NCBI RefSeq assembly: GCF_000203795.2 | Contig: NW_006281101.1 | Location: forward strand, 62,001-126,000 | Reading direction: 5' to 3' | From: Batrachochytrium dendrobatidis JAM81 | Taxonomy: Eukaryota > Chytridiomycota > Chytridiomycetes > Rhizophydiales | Length of the DNA: 64,000 bases | Part shown: one piece after another, positions 60,701 to 64,000 of the stretch | Numbering within the stretch: the first letter of the stretch is position 1 | Layout: each line of letters opens with the position of its first letter | Translations under genes and position numbers: made by a program | Notes under the pieces: model-generated | What the model was told of the DNA's origin: nothing | The model's database searches: none | Seen by the model: the letters and a program-made list of their open reading frames with translations, nothing else

Positions 60701-63239
60701 GCCATCCATAAATATGACCGTTTGCTCCTCAGGCGCAGAAGGCCCCCACTGCTTTGCAGGAATACGTGACTTGGACACCAGATTCAACAGATTACGATCC
60801 TCGGGGATCAGGTTGACAAGAATGGTTGAAATGATCTGTTTACCTGTCCATTTAGCTACAGGCTTGATGATTGCAGGCGGGAGTGTAACAACGCGACCAT
60901 TTCTACCAATAACTATAGGAGGCTCAATGTTACCGTTTCCAACAGTGCTAGTCACACTGCCCTCTGGACATAGTCCAATATACACAAGCTGCATATAAGT
61001 TTCGCGATTAAAGAATGTATCGCGAGAGCACATGTCCACACCAGCATCGACATGATCCTGAATAAGACCGCGAAGTACACCGCCATCAGTTGGAACCAAA
61101 TATTGCTGATCGTTACGTGCAATCAACATGGCTTCGGCACGAGCAATCTCATTTTGGGGGAAATGTATATTCATTTCATCACCATCAAAATCAGCATTGT
61201 AGGTATTACAGTTGGCATAGTGCATACGAATAGTTTTTTCCCCAGGCAACACACGAGCAGTATGGGCCATAATAGATGGCTTATGTAGAGTGGGTTGACG
61301 ATTCAAAAGCAGAAAATCGCCATTGCGAATATGACGATATACTTTCTTGTTGACGTGATCAAAGTTATACGAGTGGTTGGTTTCACCATGATGCATACTT
61401 GGGGTAAGAAGCTGATTGGCAATGGCTGTTCGACCAGCATCATCAAAAGAACTCAAAGATATAAGCGTTCCATCTTCGTTCTCAACGTGGGTAGCGCCAG
61501 GCCATTTTAATGGTCCGTTAACAACACATCTTCGCATTTCTTTAATATTATGATGAGTCACTGGCTCTGGATAGGTGAGTTTGGAAGCAAAAACAGGGGG
61601 GATACCAATTTCGTTGGTTTCAATGTAGGGATCGGGAGAAATAACACTGCGTGCAGCATGATTGACTCGCTTGCCCATCATGTGCTTGCGAAAAAGACCT
61701 TCCTTCTTTTCAAGCAATTGACGTATACCAGGTGGAGCAATCTTTCCAGAAACACTAAGTGGGCATTTAGAGCTGTCTAGTAGATAATTGACACTGTTTT
61801 GCAGAATCATCCATGCATCAATAATGCGCCTAAGAAACTCGGCTTTTTGTAGTTGATAGAGTTTGGGATCGTCTGCAATCACCTTTAAAGCCGCTTCTTC
61901 TTGGCGCTGAAGTTCTTGGATTGAAACATTGGCTTTGAGAATCGCTGTCAGGAAAATGTTTTGAGGATTTTCATACTGTGAATCGCCCATTTTGGAGATG
62001 GGACGAAAACGATTTGGAGTCACTGAAACTACATCTAAAAAAAACATGAGTGGACTAGATACACGAGGCGATTTTTTTGAAGACGAGTTTCCAAACAGTA
62101 GATCCAAAACTACAGTTTCTCGTTTCCATAGCAGTTCAATATGAGCCTTGACTTGCAAAGGAGTAAGAAAGATTTCCCTTTGAGAATCGATTGCTTGACT
62201 AACGGCATCACCTTGCTGGGCAGTTTTTTCATTATCGTCATCAACAGCATGCATTTTAGGTCCAAACAGGTTTTCTGGAGTTAGATTCTGCGTATTCATA
62301 GACATTTTTTGCTTGTTGTTTAATGGTTGTTCAAAAATCTTGGACTCGCCGTCCTTGCGAAATTTAGGAGACTGACCACGGCAGTTTTGGCAGGTCTGAG
62401 CGGGAATAGCAGAGAAAAACTGACGCTCAAGACGACGAATATTTGCTGTAAGAAGAGTAACCTTTGAAGGGCGAGTATAGGGATTTTTGGCAAACGCCTG
62501 ATCAACAAAACGATCAATAGCAGCTATAATCTGAGCAGAAGTTCTTTTTTCAAAATTCACAGAGCCGGCCGAATCTTGTGGTTCAGAGTCCTCAGTATCC
62601 ACATTCATAAAGGATTTAGAAATCATGTCCTCATGATCTTCTTCAGCCTCGTCATTTATGAAAGTTGAAGATTTATTAGTGGATGACGAGTTTTTTGGAC
62701 TATCAGAGGTATTAATCAAGGGTTCTGAAAACAAAGCTGAATCTAGTTCGGCGGCTTCAACAATTAAGCCAGCATGAATGAGCTTGAGTTTGGCAACAAA
62801 ACTGTGTATCACTGATCTTGAAGTACGCAGGTGGTGGCAGTAGTAGCAAGTGGACTGCAACAGCTTATATAGAAGCTTAAAGTTGACAGAATTGTAAACA
62901 GGAACAGAAAGTTCAATATGCCCAAAGTGACCAGGACAATTGGAGAATCCCAATGAGCAGGTTGAACAACTAAATATAGTAGATTAGATTAAAAGCGTTT
63001 GAACTGCATGCAAACTAGGATCCAACTCAATACGACTAAATGAAAAAAACTTACGTGGAATCTATTCCAGATGGACCAAGAGCAGAATCATAGAGACCTT
63101 GGGGTGTTGGATGATCGAGATTATCGAATATAATGGGGTTTGTAATTTGTTTGACAGAGAGTTTGCGGAGGTCTTGTGGGCTATAAAACGAAAAATGCAC
63201 CGACCGAACTTCTGCGGAAACTGGATTAGAAATATTCAT
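57719..63239 (-). CDS. RPA1: DNA-directed RNA polymerase I largest subunit (RPA190/A190)
   Basis: Exons 63239-63055 and 62969-57719 join in phase to 1811 residues (yeast A190: 1664). It synthesises ribosomal RNA precursor in the nucleolus. The N-terminal zinc site is CSTCSLGFSNCPGHFGH (residues 63-76), completed across the intron. The catalytic magnesium loop is NADFDGDEMNIHFPQ with Asp655, Asp657 and Asp659. The bridge-helix/trigger-loop region contains [20 protein letters not shown], and QSIGEPSTQMTLNTFHFAG follows. Acidic insertions of the Pol I type interrupt the jaw (about residues 1440-1580) and the N-terminal clamp. The stop codon is about 9 nt from a MITE-like element on the other side. 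Confidence 0.96.
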
Positions 63240-63633
63240 ATTTCTTTGTATTTAAAAGGAGGAGAGCGATTGATAATTAAGGTTAGATTAGTTTATATGT
63301 ATATAAATACATGTTTGACACATCAATGCCGGCAATAAAGATATATAAAACATCCTGTTTAAACCATTTAAAATTAAAAACTAACCAGACTATAACGCAG
63401 TCAAAGGATCAAATGTGTCTAGAGTGTTGCGCTGCACCAATATCAGCACTTTCTGGACTGTAAAGCGACCTGCACGCTGACTTGAATCCGACAAAAACTA
63501 GAAAGAAAATGTTTTCTTTAAAATCAAATAAACACGTGACTCATTGAATGAATTTCAGATCATTGAATTCATCACTAAAACTGTATCAAAGCAATCGCTA
63601 AAATTTGGAACATCAACTCGCTGTCTATCAAGT
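63240..63633. promoter_or_regulatory. Divergent promoter region of RPA190 and uS19m
   Basis: 394 nt between the RPA190 ATG and the preferred uS19m ATG. It includes a possible mitochondrial presequence for uS19m on the plus strand (see next entry). No other gene seen. Confidence 0.45.
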
Positions 63634-63876
63634 ATGCCAAGAGCTGTTTGGAAAGGTCCTTTCTTTGTTCCATTCCCAAAAACTGCAGCGGGCGAAGCCA
63701 TCAAGACCCAAGCAAGATCCTCCACTATTCTCCCCTCTCATGTGGGTAAAAAGTTTCTAGTTCATAACGGAAAATCGTATCTTCCCGTCTTTGTTACTGA
63801 ACAAATGGTCAACAAGAAACTGGGCGAGTTTGCTCTTACTAGAAAACCATTTTCTTACAAGAAAAAAGAACGATAA
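63634..63876 (+). CDS. Mitochondrial small-subunit ribosomal protein uS19m
   Basis: From ATG 63634 the protein is 80 residues, close to yeast Rsm19 (91). It has the S19 signature: [12 protein letters not shown] at the start and [19 protein letters not shown], then [10 protein letters not shown], the conserved C-terminal part. It is part of the mitochondrial ribosome small-subunit head. The frame is open upstream to 63544 without an ATG, so an upstream presequence is possible. Another frame there (ATG near 63547) encodes a basic, Ser-rich, acid-free stretch typical of import signals, but it stops at about 63600 and does not join in phase. Its short tail is basic (YKKKER). Confidence 0.9.
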   Translation: MPRAVWKGPFFVPFPKTAAGEAIKTQARSSTILPSHVGKKFLVHNGKSYLPVFVTEQMVNKKLGEFALTRKPFSYKKKER

Positions 63877-64000
63877 TCTCCAATCATATCTACACTGGCC
63901 TATAGTCTCATAATGAATGTCAAGTTTGGATTGCCATGGGCTTCGTTCATACAGTTGCTTATCTATTTCTCTGTCACTTAAAATCAGCTATGCAAGTCGT
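63877..64000. other. Window end, nothing recognised
   Basis: 124 nt of 3' flank of uS19m; no feature seen. Confidence 0.4.

Overview
The window is eukaryotic, AT-rich DNA from a fungus. Genes carry short GT-AG introns (mostly 45-200 nt) in almost every reading frame. Homologues of centriole and flagellum proteins (POC5, TPGS2, a DPY30-domain protein) point to a zoosporic fungus. The lysine-rich coiled-coil secreted protein, the secreted aspartic protease family and the LTR elements fit a chytrid of the Batrachochytrium type; that assignment is inferred from family resemblance, not from a database search. Exon joins given here were built by hand from splice consensus, reading phase and family knowledge.

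Positions 1-11700 look like an accessory compartment: a tandem Gypsy-like LTR array with truncated gag, a frameshifted secreted protein, an A1 aspartic protease homologue that has lost both catalytic Asp residues, direct and inverted repeats, a solo LTR, then POC5. Positions 11985-21000 hold an HP1-type chromodomain/chromoshadow protein, two orphan multi-pass membrane proteins, a U1A/U2B'' RNA-binding protein and the N-terminal part of TPGS2. Positions 21442-31862 are one huge neurofibromin/IRA RasGAP gene of about 3212 residues.

Positions 32169-46400 carry an ARID protein, a repeat cluster with a Fanzor (TnpB-like) remnant, a cytochrome P450, a STYX-like phosphatase, a small I9 peptidase inhibitor, the splicing factor CWC25 and the ESCRT ATPase VPS4. 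Positions 46778-64000 carry a hot-dog thioesterase-like protein, a third orphan membrane protein, a tail-anchored thioredoxin, a CID/SR/zinc-knuckle protein, a C2H2 transcription factor, a DPY30-domain protein, the largest subunit of RNA polymerase I and mitochondrial ribosomal protein uS19m.

The genes are not an operon or a pathway cluster. Shared themes are splicing (U1A, CWC25, CID/SR protein), the flagellar apparatus (POC5, TPGS2, DPY30) and chromatin/transcription (HP1, ARID, C2H2, RPA190). The most unusual feature is a repeated motif close to TTACGTGAATACAGCTGTAA. It ends several MITE-like repeats and also lies just upstream of, or overlaps, the start codons of about eight genes on the same strand. 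One copy of the repeat family carries the C-terminal signature of a Fanzor nuclease.
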